Part shown: one piece after another, positions 7,533 to 16,900 of the stretch | Layout of the letters: every line of letters starts with the position of its first letter | Numbering within the stretch: the stretch's first letter is position 1 | Assembly (NCBI GenBank): GCA_964638715.1 | Contig: CAZWZF010000016.1 | Location: 33,099 to 97,098 of the forward strand | Source of the DNA: JBAXQQ01 sp037131695 | Lineage (GTDB): Bacteria; Armatimonadota; Hebobacteria; CAIYQO01 | Direction: 5' to 3' | DNA: 64,000 bases | The notes under the pieces: generated by a model | The model's input: the letters and a program-made list of their open reading frames with translations, nothing else | Told to the model about the DNA's origin: nothing | Database searches by the model: none | Translations under genes and position numbers: made by a program

Positions 7533-7576
7533 TAAGAATAAAAAAAATATTAGTTATATATTAGTTATTACTAATT

Positions 7577-8542
7577 CTATATTCCTAATGGATTACCATA
7601 AGGATTTTTCTCAATTCGTGCAATTTCCAATTTCTTACGAAGGAACTCCAATAAGTTACCTCCTTCTTGAAGTATATTTACAACTTCATGTAATGTGCAT
7701 AGCGTAATTGTTCGCTGAGCTAATACTTCTTTACAAGTTGTAACAGCAGCTTTTGTATAATCGGATGCAGAAATAAATATACCACCGACTCCATCTCTCG
7801 TGAAAAGACGCACCAAATGTTCAGATACTTCTGGGCGACCAACCGGATCCTTCCACCATTTTATCTCAACAAGATAAAGCATACCATCAATTGAAATTAC
7901 GCCATCAATTTGTTCGATAATTCCTTCACCTTCTTGACTTACCACTACAAATGCTTCACGAATAAGAATATTATAATGTTGAAAAAGACGATTTATCACT
8001 GTTTCAAGAGTTTTACCTCTCTTATAAGGATCATTTAAACTAAATAATGCAAAAAAATCATTTTTTAAACACTCAGATTCCTGACGGTAATTATTTAACT
8101 TATCATCTTTTTCTTTCTGCAAACGAATTCTTTCAACACGTGTTCGATCAAGTTCGTTATTAATTTTTGTAAAAGTATCTTTTACATTTATCAATTCTCT
8201 AATACTTGCAACCAAACCTTTTGCTTTTAATCTATCATCAGGCCAACAAGAATCAAAGTTTTCAAATTCAACAACACGTTTAAGAATCTCACGTCTTGCT
8301 TTGATAGTTTTATCAGCACCTTCATTAATATTTTTTAACACTCGACGTGTTATTTCATATTTATTTATAGTCGATGAATCTCGAGTCAATTGTTGTCTAA
8401 TATCAGTTAGTAACAATTCTGAAACACCTGCACCTCTAAAAAAAGTAACAACATCAATTTTTGACTTTTGCAATAACGGTATAGTGTCAATTAACAAAGA
8501 CATTAATTCTGGAGGATAATGATAAATAATTAAGTCATTCAT
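7577..8542 (-). CDS. Mrr-like restriction endonuclease with N-terminal accessory domain
   Basis: 321 residues. The C-terminal half is a PD-(D/E)XK nuclease of the Mrr type (PF04471): RGKTLE near 175-180, QIDGVI with D213, and YLVEIKWW with the E226-x-K228 pair, followed by GVGGIFISASDYT. A charged, probably coiled-coil segment spans about 118-162. The first 80 residues form a separate helical domain I do not recognise, possibly a partner- or sensor-binding module. Mrr-type enzymes cleave modified or foreign DNA, and related fusions occur in defence islands. GAGGT precedes the ATG. The start overlaps the tail of a truncated upstream frame by eight bases, so the gene was once the second gene of an operon. 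Confidence 0.8.
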   Translation of the reverse strand: MNDLIIYHYPPELMSLLIDTIPLLQKSKIDVVTFFRGAGVSELLLTDIRQQLTRDSSTINKYEITRRVLKNINEGADKTIKARREILKRVVEFENFDSCWPDDRLKAKGLVASIRELINVKDTFTKINNELDRTRVERIRLQKEKDDKLNNYRQESECLKNDFFALFSLNDPYKRGKTLETVINRLFQHYNILIREAFVVVSQEGEGIIEQIDGVISIDGMLYLVEIKWWKDPVGRPEVSEHLVRLFTRDGVGGIFISASDYTKAAVTTCKEVLAQRTITLCTLHEVVNILQEGGNLLEFLRKKLEIARIEKNPYGNPLGI

Positions 8543-8654
8543 ATATTACCTCAATAATAGGGACTTCTCTTTTTTCATGCTTCAAACCATAAATATCAAT
8601 AACACTATTTGAATAAATTATATCTCTTGATAAATCTATATTGGCTTTCTGCAT
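8535..8654 (-). pseudogene. Residual 3' end of a gene formerly upstream of the Mrr-like nuclease
   Basis: A 39-codon frame (ATG at 8654, TGA at 8535-8537) ends ...EVPIIEVIYE and overlaps the nuclease start (ATGAATGA), the layout of a translationally coupled operon. It is too short for a domain and has no good ribosome binding site. Immediately upstream the frame breaks into a segment (about 8663-8706) containing GAGTGACATTATGATAC, which looks like an insertion-sequence end. I read it as the surviving C-terminus of a deleted partner gene. Confidence 0.4.
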
Positions 8655-8784
8655 TACCTTTCAGTTGAGTGACATTATGATACTACCATTGACAAAGTTT
8701 TGTCTACCTTAATAAATTTATATATAAAGACAACTGATTAATATAAATTTACATCAATACTAATACACCGCTAATACACCACTT

Positions 8785-8814
8785 TTGTTAATCCATACAG
8801 AAAAATGCTATAAT
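8785..8814 (+). promoter_or_regulatory. Promoter of bTHX gene
   Basis: TTGTTA (8785-8790), 18 bases, TATAAT (8809-8814), about 34 bases before the ATG at 8848. Confidence 0.6.
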
Positions 8815-8847
8815 AAGCAGGCAATCAAATATTCGTTGGAGGGCATC

Positions 8848-8961
8848 ATGGGTAAAGGCGATAAACGCACCAAGCGCGGTAAAATCTGGCGCGGTACGTT
8901 CGGCAAATGCCGACCGGCTGTAGCTACCAAATCTACCGCTACTGCAAGCGCAGCGAAATAA
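8848..8961 (+). CDS. 30S ribosomal protein bTHX
   Basis: A 37-codon gene beginning MGKGDKRTKRGKIWRGTFGK, which matches the Thx/bTHX ribosomal peptide that lies in a cavity of the 30S head in Thermus and occurs in Bacteroidota and several other phyla. GGAGGG (8838-8843) precedes the ATG at a good distance, there is a promoter upstream, and a strong terminator follows, so it is a monocistronic gene. After residue 22 it carries a low-complexity tail rich in Ala, Thr and Ser instead of the usual short basic end. The family call is confident because the N-terminal 20 residues are nearly invariant in this family. Confidence 0.92.
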   Translation: MGKGDKRTKRGKIWRGTFGKCRPAVATKSTATASAAK

Positions 8962-8977
8962 GAACTTTCACTCTTTA

Positions 8978-9007
8978 GCTGGCCCCAAATGGGGCCAGCA
9001 AACTTTT
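8978..9007 (+). terminator. Intrinsic terminator after bTHX
   Basis: GCTGGCCCC-AAAT-GGGGCCAGC, a 9-bp GC-rich stem with a 4-base loop, followed by AAACTTTT. Confidence 0.85.
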
Positions 9008-9020
9008 CAGGTTATGATAA

Positions 9021-10229
9021 ATGGATAATAAAAATATATTTGCTACCATTGCTGAGGCTGCAGCGGATTTAAAAGCTGGAAAATGTATCGTTGTTATTGA
9101 CGATGAATCTCGTGAAGATGAAGGTGATTTGGTAGCTTCTGCCGCGATGGCAACCCCGGACACGATTAATCTAATGATTAAAGAAGCCCGCGGACTGATA
9201 TGTGTGCCAATGACAGCAGATCGGGCAACTACATTAAACCTTCCCCCTATGGTAGCGTCTAACGAAGATGCTCATTGTACCGCTTTCACCATCTCTACAG
9301 ACGCACGTCAGGGCATTACCACCGGCATATCCGCAAGCGACCGCGCTATCACCGCAAATGTATTGGCTGATTATACAAAAACCGCTGATGACATCGTACG
9401 GCCAGGTCACATGTTCCCGCTTATCGCCCGCGAAGGCGGCATCTTGCAACGCGCCGGACATACCGAGGCATCTGTTGATTTATGTAAAATAGCCGGTCTG
9501 CCACCGGTAGGTTTAATTTGCGAGGTTATCCAGGACGACGGAACCATGGCACGACAGGCGCAACTGATAGAATTTGCCCATAAATTTGACCTGAAAATTG
9601 TTAATGTCAAACAGATTATAGAATACCGCAACCGCTATGAAAAATTAATAAAGCGCGTTGTTGATACATTATTACCGACAGAATATGGTGATTTCAAAGC
9701 AATTTGCTACACCAGCGAAATTGATAATCGTCCCTATCTGGCAATTACCCTGGGTGAACTCAACGAAGACCCAATACTTACCCGAGTACATTCAAGCTGT
9801 CTGACCGGCGACGTATTCCACAGCCTGCGTTGCGATTGCGGCGAACAGTTAAAACGCGCGTTGGAGATGATACAGGAAGAAGGTCGCGGTGTGTTGCTAT
9901 ATATTGACCACGAAGGTCGCGGCATCGGACTGGCGAATAAATTGCGCGCTTATGAATTGCAGGACAAAGGTGCAGACACCGTGGAAGCAAATGAAATGCT
10001 GGGGTTTGCCGCCGACCTGCGCGATTATGGCATTGGTGCCCAGGTACTTTGCGACCTGGGGTTAAGAAAACTGCGTTTGCTAACCAATAACCCGCGCAAA
10101 ATCATTGGTCTGGAAGGCTACGGGTTAGAAGTGGTAGAAGCGGTGCCGATAATAATAGACCCTAATAAACATAACGAGAAATACCTGCGAACAAAAAGAG
10201 ATAAACTGGGACATCTGCTGAATCCGTAG
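9021..10229 (+). CDS. ribBA: Bifunctional DHBP synthase / GTP cyclohydrolase II
   Basis: 402 residues, the normal RibBA length. Residues 1-200 are 3,4-dihydroxy-2-butanone-4-phosphate synthase (RibB): VIDDESREDEGDLV (25-38) carries the metal- and substrate-binding acids, and RAGHTEASVDL (144-154) the second conserved loop. Residues about 205-402 are GTP cyclohydrolase II (RibA): C260, C271 and C273 in SSCLTGDVFHSLRCDCGEQ bind zinc, and LLYIDHEGRGIGL plus NNPRK complete the active site. It makes the two precursors that start riboflavin synthesis in the cytoplasm. No other rib gene is adjacent. Its last 12 codons are duplicated 120 bases downstream. Confidence 0.96.
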   Translation: MDNKNIFATIAEAAADLKAGKCIVVIDDESREDEGDLVASAAMATPDTINLMIKEARGLICVPMTADRATTLNLPPMVASNEDAHCTAFTISTDARQGITTGISASDRAITANVLADYTKTADDIVRPGHMFPLIAREGGILQRAGHTEASVDLCKIAGLPPVGLICEVIQDDGTMARQAQLIEFAHKFDLKIVNVKQIIEYRNRYEKLIKRVVDTLLPTEYGDFKAICYTSEIDNRPYLAITLGELNEDPILTRVHSSCLTGDVFHSLRCDCGEQLKRALEMIQEEGRGVLLYIDHEGRGIGLANKLRAYELQDKGADTVEANEMLGFAADLRDYGIGAQVLCDLGLRKLRLLTNNPRKIIGLEGYGLEVVEAVPIIIDPNKHNEKYLRTKRDKLGHLLNP

Positions 10230-10406
10230 TTCTTTATTTTTTTGACATGATTAACATGATTGACATGATTTTGGCTTCGCCATTTTAAAAATTAAGATCA
10301 TATTAATGTGGACAAAAAGTGATAAACTGGGACACCTGCTGAATCCGTAGTTTTTTTGTTTTTGACATGATTAACATGATTGACATGATTTTTGGCTTCG
10401 CCATTT
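10191..10406. repeat. Direct duplication of the ribBA 3' end plus flank
   Basis: 10191-10286 (end of ribBA, its TAG stop, then TTTGACATGATTAACATGAT and GGCTTCGCCATTT) recurs at 10312-10406 with few differences; the offset is about 120 bases. The second copy contains the codons of the ribBA C-terminus and stop but no gene start. Confidence 0.9.
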
Positions 10407-10440
10407 AGATATAAAATCATGTTAATCATGTCAAAAAATA
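10361..10440. repeat. GACATGATTAACATGAT hairpin, left flank of GxxExxY gene
   Basis: TTTGACATGATTAACATGAT (10361-10380) is mirrored by ATCATGTTAATCATGTCAAA (10417-10436), forming a hairpin that ends at the GxxExxY stop codon. A further copy in the same orientation as the right-hand arm lies on the other side of the gene at 10884-10917. Confidence 0.8.
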
Positions 10441-10821
10441 CTATTTAATCTTGCAATATATTCGATGTTTTCTTTTATGTTGCAGACTTAATGTACCAAA
10501 GTTGAATAACAGTCCAACATCAATACCAGTAGCAGATAAATAATTAACTAATTGAACTTCATGTGCAATAGCCAATGAATTAACAGCTTTATTTTCAATG
10601 ATTACTTTATTTTCAACACACATATCAGCTACATAATCACCGACAATAACTCCATCATATTTAACCTGTATAGGACATTGGCATTCTACATTGATACCAG
10701 CTTTGCGCAATTCATGAGCAAGTGCATTTTCGTATACCGATTCGAGAAATCCTGGACCAAGTACAGAATGAACTCGCATAGCACACCCTATGATTTTCTC
10801 AGTAAACTCATCATTGTTCAT
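10441..10821 (-). CDS. GxxExxY protein (TIGR04256 family)
   Basis: 126 residues, the standard length. The defining motif GPGFLESVYE lies at about 22-31. The middle (DGVIVGDYVADMCVENKVIIENKAV region) has the spaced D...E.K residues of a PD-(D/E)XK-like fold, so a nuclease-related fold is plausible though the function of the family is unknown. Such genes occur as scattered near-repetitive copies in many environmental genomes. Here the gene is enclosed by copies of an AACATGATTGACATGAT repeat on both sides, which suggests it moves or is amplified as a cassette. It has no operon partners. Confidence 0.88.
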   Translation of the reverse strand: MNNDEFTEKIIGCAMRVHSVLGPGFLESVYENALAHELRKAGINVECQCPIQVKYDGVIVGDYVADMCVENKVIIENKAVNSLAIAHEVQLVNYLSATGIDVGLLFNFGTLSLQHKRKHRIYCKIK

Positions 10822-10883
10822 ATCATTATCTCTTTTTGATATATTTTATAATTTATAAGATTTTCCCTCAATAAAATTAAATC

Positions 10884-10917
10884 TAATCATGTCAATCATG
10901 TTAATCATGTCAAAAAA
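10884..10917. repeat. Right flank repeat of GxxExxY cassette
   Basis: TAATCATGTCAATCATGTTA followed by ATCATGTCAAAA, the inverse of the repeat at 10241-10270 and 10361-10391. Together these bracket the GxxExxY gene. Confidence 0.8.
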
Positions 10918-10920
10918 AAT

Positions 10921-13900
10921 TCAATCCCTTATCGACACGACTGACATGAACAGGTCGTTTCTTCCCGGGTTTTCTTTTTCTCCGCGCCAGCCGATGGTGA
11001 ACAGGCGCAGTTTTTTGCCGTCACTGGCAGGCATATCTGCTGCTACCACGTCGCTGTCATTTTCCAGCCCGCTAAGGATGACCATTTGCTGATTTATCTC
11101 ATTTTTCTCCAACCGCATTACCACATTTTTAAATAGCGGGTCACGTTTTAGTTTCCATCCGCCCACATATATTCTGCTTCCCATCCAGTCAGAATATGAC
11201 CGTATCCAACTCACCGCGACATCATCGCCGTATAAAATTTTCGTTGGCATCTTATCCGCGCCTGGAGTATCCGTCAATTTTTGCAGGGATGGGTAACCGG
11301 TAAAAATTAAATCCTGTACTTTTCCTATCAGCACTTTTGCCGTTCCACTATAAGGGTTAATCTGTATTTTTAAGTCGTTATCGCGCTTATATATGAAGGT
11401 TTCCTGACCCGGTAATAGTGTGACTTTTTCTTCGGCACCATCGATGATTACCCGCAGATCCTGCCAAGCTGAATAATTGCCGACAAAATTTCCCGGGGTC
11501 GTTTCTTTCAGGTCATCAATCATCCGACCGTCAACATCAATATCTGCAATGGTTAACGGCTGCAGTGTAAATGTTAATTTTCCATTCACTAATTCTGATA
11601 AGTAACGAGCATAATATAATGAACTGCTTCCGTTTTGTGCGGCGCTGAATATCATGTTGAAATAGCGGGTATCCTTCTCGTCATGCTCTACCCAGGCGCG
11701 GGCGCGGCTGATATCATCAAGACTGGCATTCAGTTCTGCGAATGGTATTTCGGTAGTCCAGTTACCTTTGGGGTCTTCAACGGCACAGAATATTCCGCGC
11801 GAACCGGAACCGTAAATAATAACTTTATCCAGATTTGGCAACCCGGTAATAAGGGTCGGGTAACTTTTGGCATTTCGCGGAACATTTCTCTCAGATGGCG
11901 CGTTGCTTTCCACCCAATCCAATACCCCATCTCCTCTGCCCCACGGGTCGCATTTTTTAACAATCATATATGATGCAGGCTGGTATTGCGGCTGCCCGTT
12001 AATTGTCACCCGCCTGGTTGCTGATACCGTAAATACCACCAGCATCCTTTCGGCGTTATAATTTATCGAAGGATATTCATAACGAATCGGGTGCGGGATT
12101 GCATCTTTCTCGTCACCCGGGTCGGCAAACTTATCCTGAATTTCCACTATTTCATCATCGGTTAATATCGGCTGCCACGGCGCGCCAGTGATGGTAATAG
12201 TGCAATCAGCAGCAACGAGATTATTCTTCACCGCTCTGTCTATTGTGATGCTTTCTTCATCCGCCACGATAATTCGCGCCAGCAATTCTACTTCACCTTT
12301 ATCATTCTTAATCTCTATTATGTCGGATGTGCTGTCATCGGCAGCGTGAATACTCTTTATCTCTTCAGGCAGCAGTTTTATCTTTTTGTCCCCAGCTTTG
12401 ATGTCCTCCACCGCAGTCGCCATCATAGATTTCAGATGTCTTATCCATAGTTGGGTATCGACTTTGTTCTCTTCAGCTTTAACGCCATTCATCACGGTAT
12501 CGCTGGACACAATCACCACGGTATCATTCTCGTTTATATCCATCGCGGTGGGGTTTCTTTCTGCGCCATCCAGATAATTCTTCCACTTCTTCACTTCTGC
12601 CACAAACTTGGCATCCATCTTGCAGTCAGAAATATATTGCTCAGCAATCAGCTTGTTCGCCTGCATTTTGCTGTCAATATTATTATCAACGCTGTTTACA
12701 GACGCATTATACAATCCTATTGCATCATCAACATTGCTGTTTTTATCAAAAGCAACATCATGAGAACTGCCAATTCTGTTCATCTTAAAGTTACTGTCAT
12801 CTTCAGTATAATCAAAATTGCTGAAAACGTAGTTTGCAACATTCGGATATCGGGATACCAGCGCATGTTTATCAACATCCAATTCCGCAGCTTCATCTTT
12901 CTTAATCGGCTCAAAATAATCCCATTGACCATTGTTATTAGTATCGATATATTTGCCGGACAACGCCTGCGAGTATTTCCCTGCCGGTAAAGTTATCTTT
13001 TCAGCATTGCTGATATCTGTCAGAGTTTTTCCGTTAAATATATACGACTTTTTAGTAACTAATTCATAAAAATTATCCGCTAACTTATCATAAATGCTGC
13101 CGGGATTAGTCATTCCGGTAAGATAATAATTATCAGGATGGGAGAAAATGGCGTCGGTCAGATTACTGCCGGCATTAATTTTATAAACAAGAATCTTGTC
13201 GGCATATTTGCAAATCAGCAATGCATCCTTTGTAATACTTACTTCAATAACGTTGTCATCTTTTTTAAACTTGGATATTTTATAATTAATCCAATAATTA
13301 TCTATTAAAAGCTTCTTTTCTCCTTGCTTTGTCATAATGTCACCAAAACTTTTAATAATTACCCATTCTATGCCACTATTAATTAAAGTTATCGTTTTAC
13401 CATCAGTTGTTTTCTCTATAGCAACAGGTTGTAATCTATCTCCTACATTAACACCATCAACATTTTTCACAACTTTGCCATTTGTTGGATTAATAATAGC
13501 TGACGTTTTTTTGCCAATCAGTTTTATATTATCGCCATCCTTCTCAATTTTTTCAAAAGAACCATCTATTTCACTTTGTACGATTATTCTTTTCTCATCA
13601 TCAACACCTGTCAATTTTACAGCATAAAACATCGACTTTTCTTTACCGGATACAGTCACAAAAACTATTGATTTGTCGTTATTGAATAGTATATTCAACA
13701 CCTTGCCAGTAAGTGGCAGATTGTATCGCCATTTCAAATCACCAAGTATATTCAACGAAAACAACTCAGCATTTTCTGTGACACCATAAAGACGCATATC
13801 GTCGAACCTGACGGAGCCAATTTCCGCCTGGCGATAATTTGCTGACATATTCAGCAGTTTGCCATTCAGTCCGATTGTGCTGCTATTTACATTCCATTTT

Positions 13901-16900
13901 TCAACACCATTATCCATATTTTCAAGACTGATATCAGATGAATAACAGCGGATTATTTTCGCCTTTTCAAACTTCCCGTCATTCCATATTCTGGTATCAG
14001 CAGCCAAAACAGCAAGAAAATAATCGTTAATTTTATTAAGAGCAACTATCTCACCAGTGAACGCGTCAGTATATAAAATATCACCTACTGTAAATTCACC
14101 TATAGTTGCCAATGTCACTGCATAAACTTTATCTCCATTTTTAAGTTTCTTCTCTATTGATACTCCTTCATTTCCTTTATTAATCATGATATCTTTAATG
14201 GTTGCGTCTATAGTTTTTTCAGCATCTGTGATTTTTATCTTTAGGTTCTCAGTTAATTCCGGGAAATTATTGCGGGTCAGCACAATATCCGCAGTTAGAT
14301 TAACCGGAGATATTTTCTTCTTTACCATCGGAAAATGTCCGTTATTAGTCATACCGTTGGGACCAAAGGCGAATTTTGTACCAGCCTGGTCTGACAATAC
14401 CAATCTTTGCCCGGACAATATTGCGCCTTTTGTGAAGGTATATTTATCCGGTAAATACAACACCATGACATCACCGGCGGCGCGGCTTTTTTCAATGCCT
14501 TTATTCAATTTTACAATTATCTTTTCTTCCGGGGTATTCACTATCCCGGTAATGGTATAGCTGTCAGTATATTCTGTTGGGTCAGCACCATTCTGCCGTG
14601 TAAAAATAACCTTGTCGCCGATGTAAAAGTTGTTAATTGATTGCACCAATATCTCGCTACTTCCAACCGGCACATCAGCAGCAATCACCGCGCTGATAAC
14701 TGTCGGATTTACCATAAATCCGTCAATATTTGGCATTGCGATGTTTTTATTTAAAAATTCTATACCATTCGAATCTTTAACGGTATCAGTCAATAAGTCG
14801 TCATTAAACTGAGGCATATCGGTAAGTGTCGGTTGTGTTGGTCCGGGCAGCAACTTTAAATTATAATCCATTGAAACCGGCGGGTTAATTTTCTCCGTTT
14901 TCTCGTCAAATCGCGGCGCACCCAGCGAAATCATTCTGCCATCCTCGGTCGTGGCGATTACAGTGCTGTACCATAACGACACACCGGTGATGCGCGAGAG
15001 CAGCTTTTTGCGCCATGAAATTTTGCCGTCACCCCACTTGCCCGTTTCGGGCAAGCAAACTACGTCATTGCCAGATGCAGCGATTATTCTGCCCAGGTTA
15101 TCAACAGCAATCGCATTTATTTTTTCATCCAGAACAAACTTTTTCTTTCCATTTTTATCCATGTATACAAGTTCTTTGTCTGCCACCGCCAGCCAGCCAT
15201 TCGCCATTGGCAATATTTGGCTGGTATTTTTTGGTAAATCAGTATCAACAGTTTCACCTTTTAAATTATCAAAATCAGCGTAAGATTTCAGTTCGCCGGT
15301 GTCAGTCAGAATATATAGTTTGTCATCAGAATATGCGGTCACCACTTTCCCGATATCAATCTTTTTCAATATCTCACCCAATGGCGAAATGAGGATTAAT
15401 TTATTTTCAGTCACCAACGTGATTCGCCAGGTTTCGTTCCAGCGGAATATTGACAACTTTACTGGTTTTCCCGCGTCAGTATTCAGCTTCCAATCAAGTA
15501 TCCCATCAGCATTTACACGATACACCACACCGGCATCATCTACGGCAATTACGCTGTTTGACGCGTCCATTATCATAGGGGTAGAAAACGGCGCGGCGGG
15601 TTTGGTGTTGAAATCGGGATATGCCCAACAAAATAAACCATTTTGCGAGAAGGCAAATATCCTGCCGGAAAGCGAGGCGGCATAAATGCGGTTCAGTCTG
15701 CTGTTTACCAGCACTGGCACCCGTACCGCACCCATCTCGCCGCGCAATTCATTCTTCCATAACAGCCTGCCGGTATCTGCGTCTGCTGCCCGCACCACCC
15801 CATCATCACCTGCGGTAAACACAGCCCATTGCGCCGGAGTGCCAACCCAGGCGATGTCACCGACGGTATAGTCATATCTTGCCCGCGAATCAGCATCCAG
15901 CATAACTTCATTCCCGTCAACCTTCAATATTTTCAACAGGTCTGACGACCCACTTGCACTTTGGGTGAGTTGAATGGTGTCGCCGCCAAGCAGCCTTTCA
16001 CCATGATCAACGGTAAATGTTGAGCTATTTGGAGTGACAATTAATTTTTTAGATATAACAACACCGGGATACCATTTTATAGATATTATTGGCTGAACAT
16101 TTTCCTCCACTTTTACATTTGTTACATTCGCAAAGATATTCCATCTTCTTGCAGGTGCTTTATAATCAGTACCTATTTCACATAGTTTCTCTAATTCTTT
16201 TTCATTATTTATTACCCAAGCCGTTATAACACCATTATGGGATTCTATCCAAAAATCATATCTATTTTGATTTAAACTCTTGCTATATTTATCTCCAATA
16301 TAATTAGCACGTAAATCATTAAATCCAAAAAATATATATTCACCATTTCTTTTATTACTCATAACACAAAAAGGGATAACTAAAGCACCACGTTTCTCAT
16401 TATCGGTAGCATCTAAATATAATCCAACTTGAGTTTCTGCTTTATCATATTGGCTAAGATCCATACTGACATTCATAGTAAAATTATTGCGCGGGAAAAA
16501 TGCGTCAACCGGCATAGCCCATACTTCATGCTTTGTTCTGTCATCTGAATTAATAACCGGCTTGTATTCAATCATTTTTCCGCCGGTTAGTTTTGCGCGG
16601 CGATACAGCAAAGTTCCTATTTCAGTATCTATCGGATAATCCTGCGTGGTTGCGTCGCGAACGAAAATCTGCTGATTTCCTTTATCGCGGGTGACATCCA
16701 GCACTGGTCCCAGGTCTTCGCTGCCAATGGACATATAATCGCCGACATATATGTTCGCTGCATCCTGTACCGGGATATTTCGAGTACCGGCGATAATTGC
16801 TTTAGCCAGGCGAGTTTTGCGGACGGTGTCAGCCATCATGGCAACTACCGGCGAATATGATTGCGGGCCGGTGAAGGCACTGCTCCAGCGCGCGCCGCCA

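Noticed and set aside
12451..12990. A 179-codon plus-strand frame inside the giant propeller gene.
   Set aside because: It is antisense to a continuous coding frame with signal peptide and propeller repeats.
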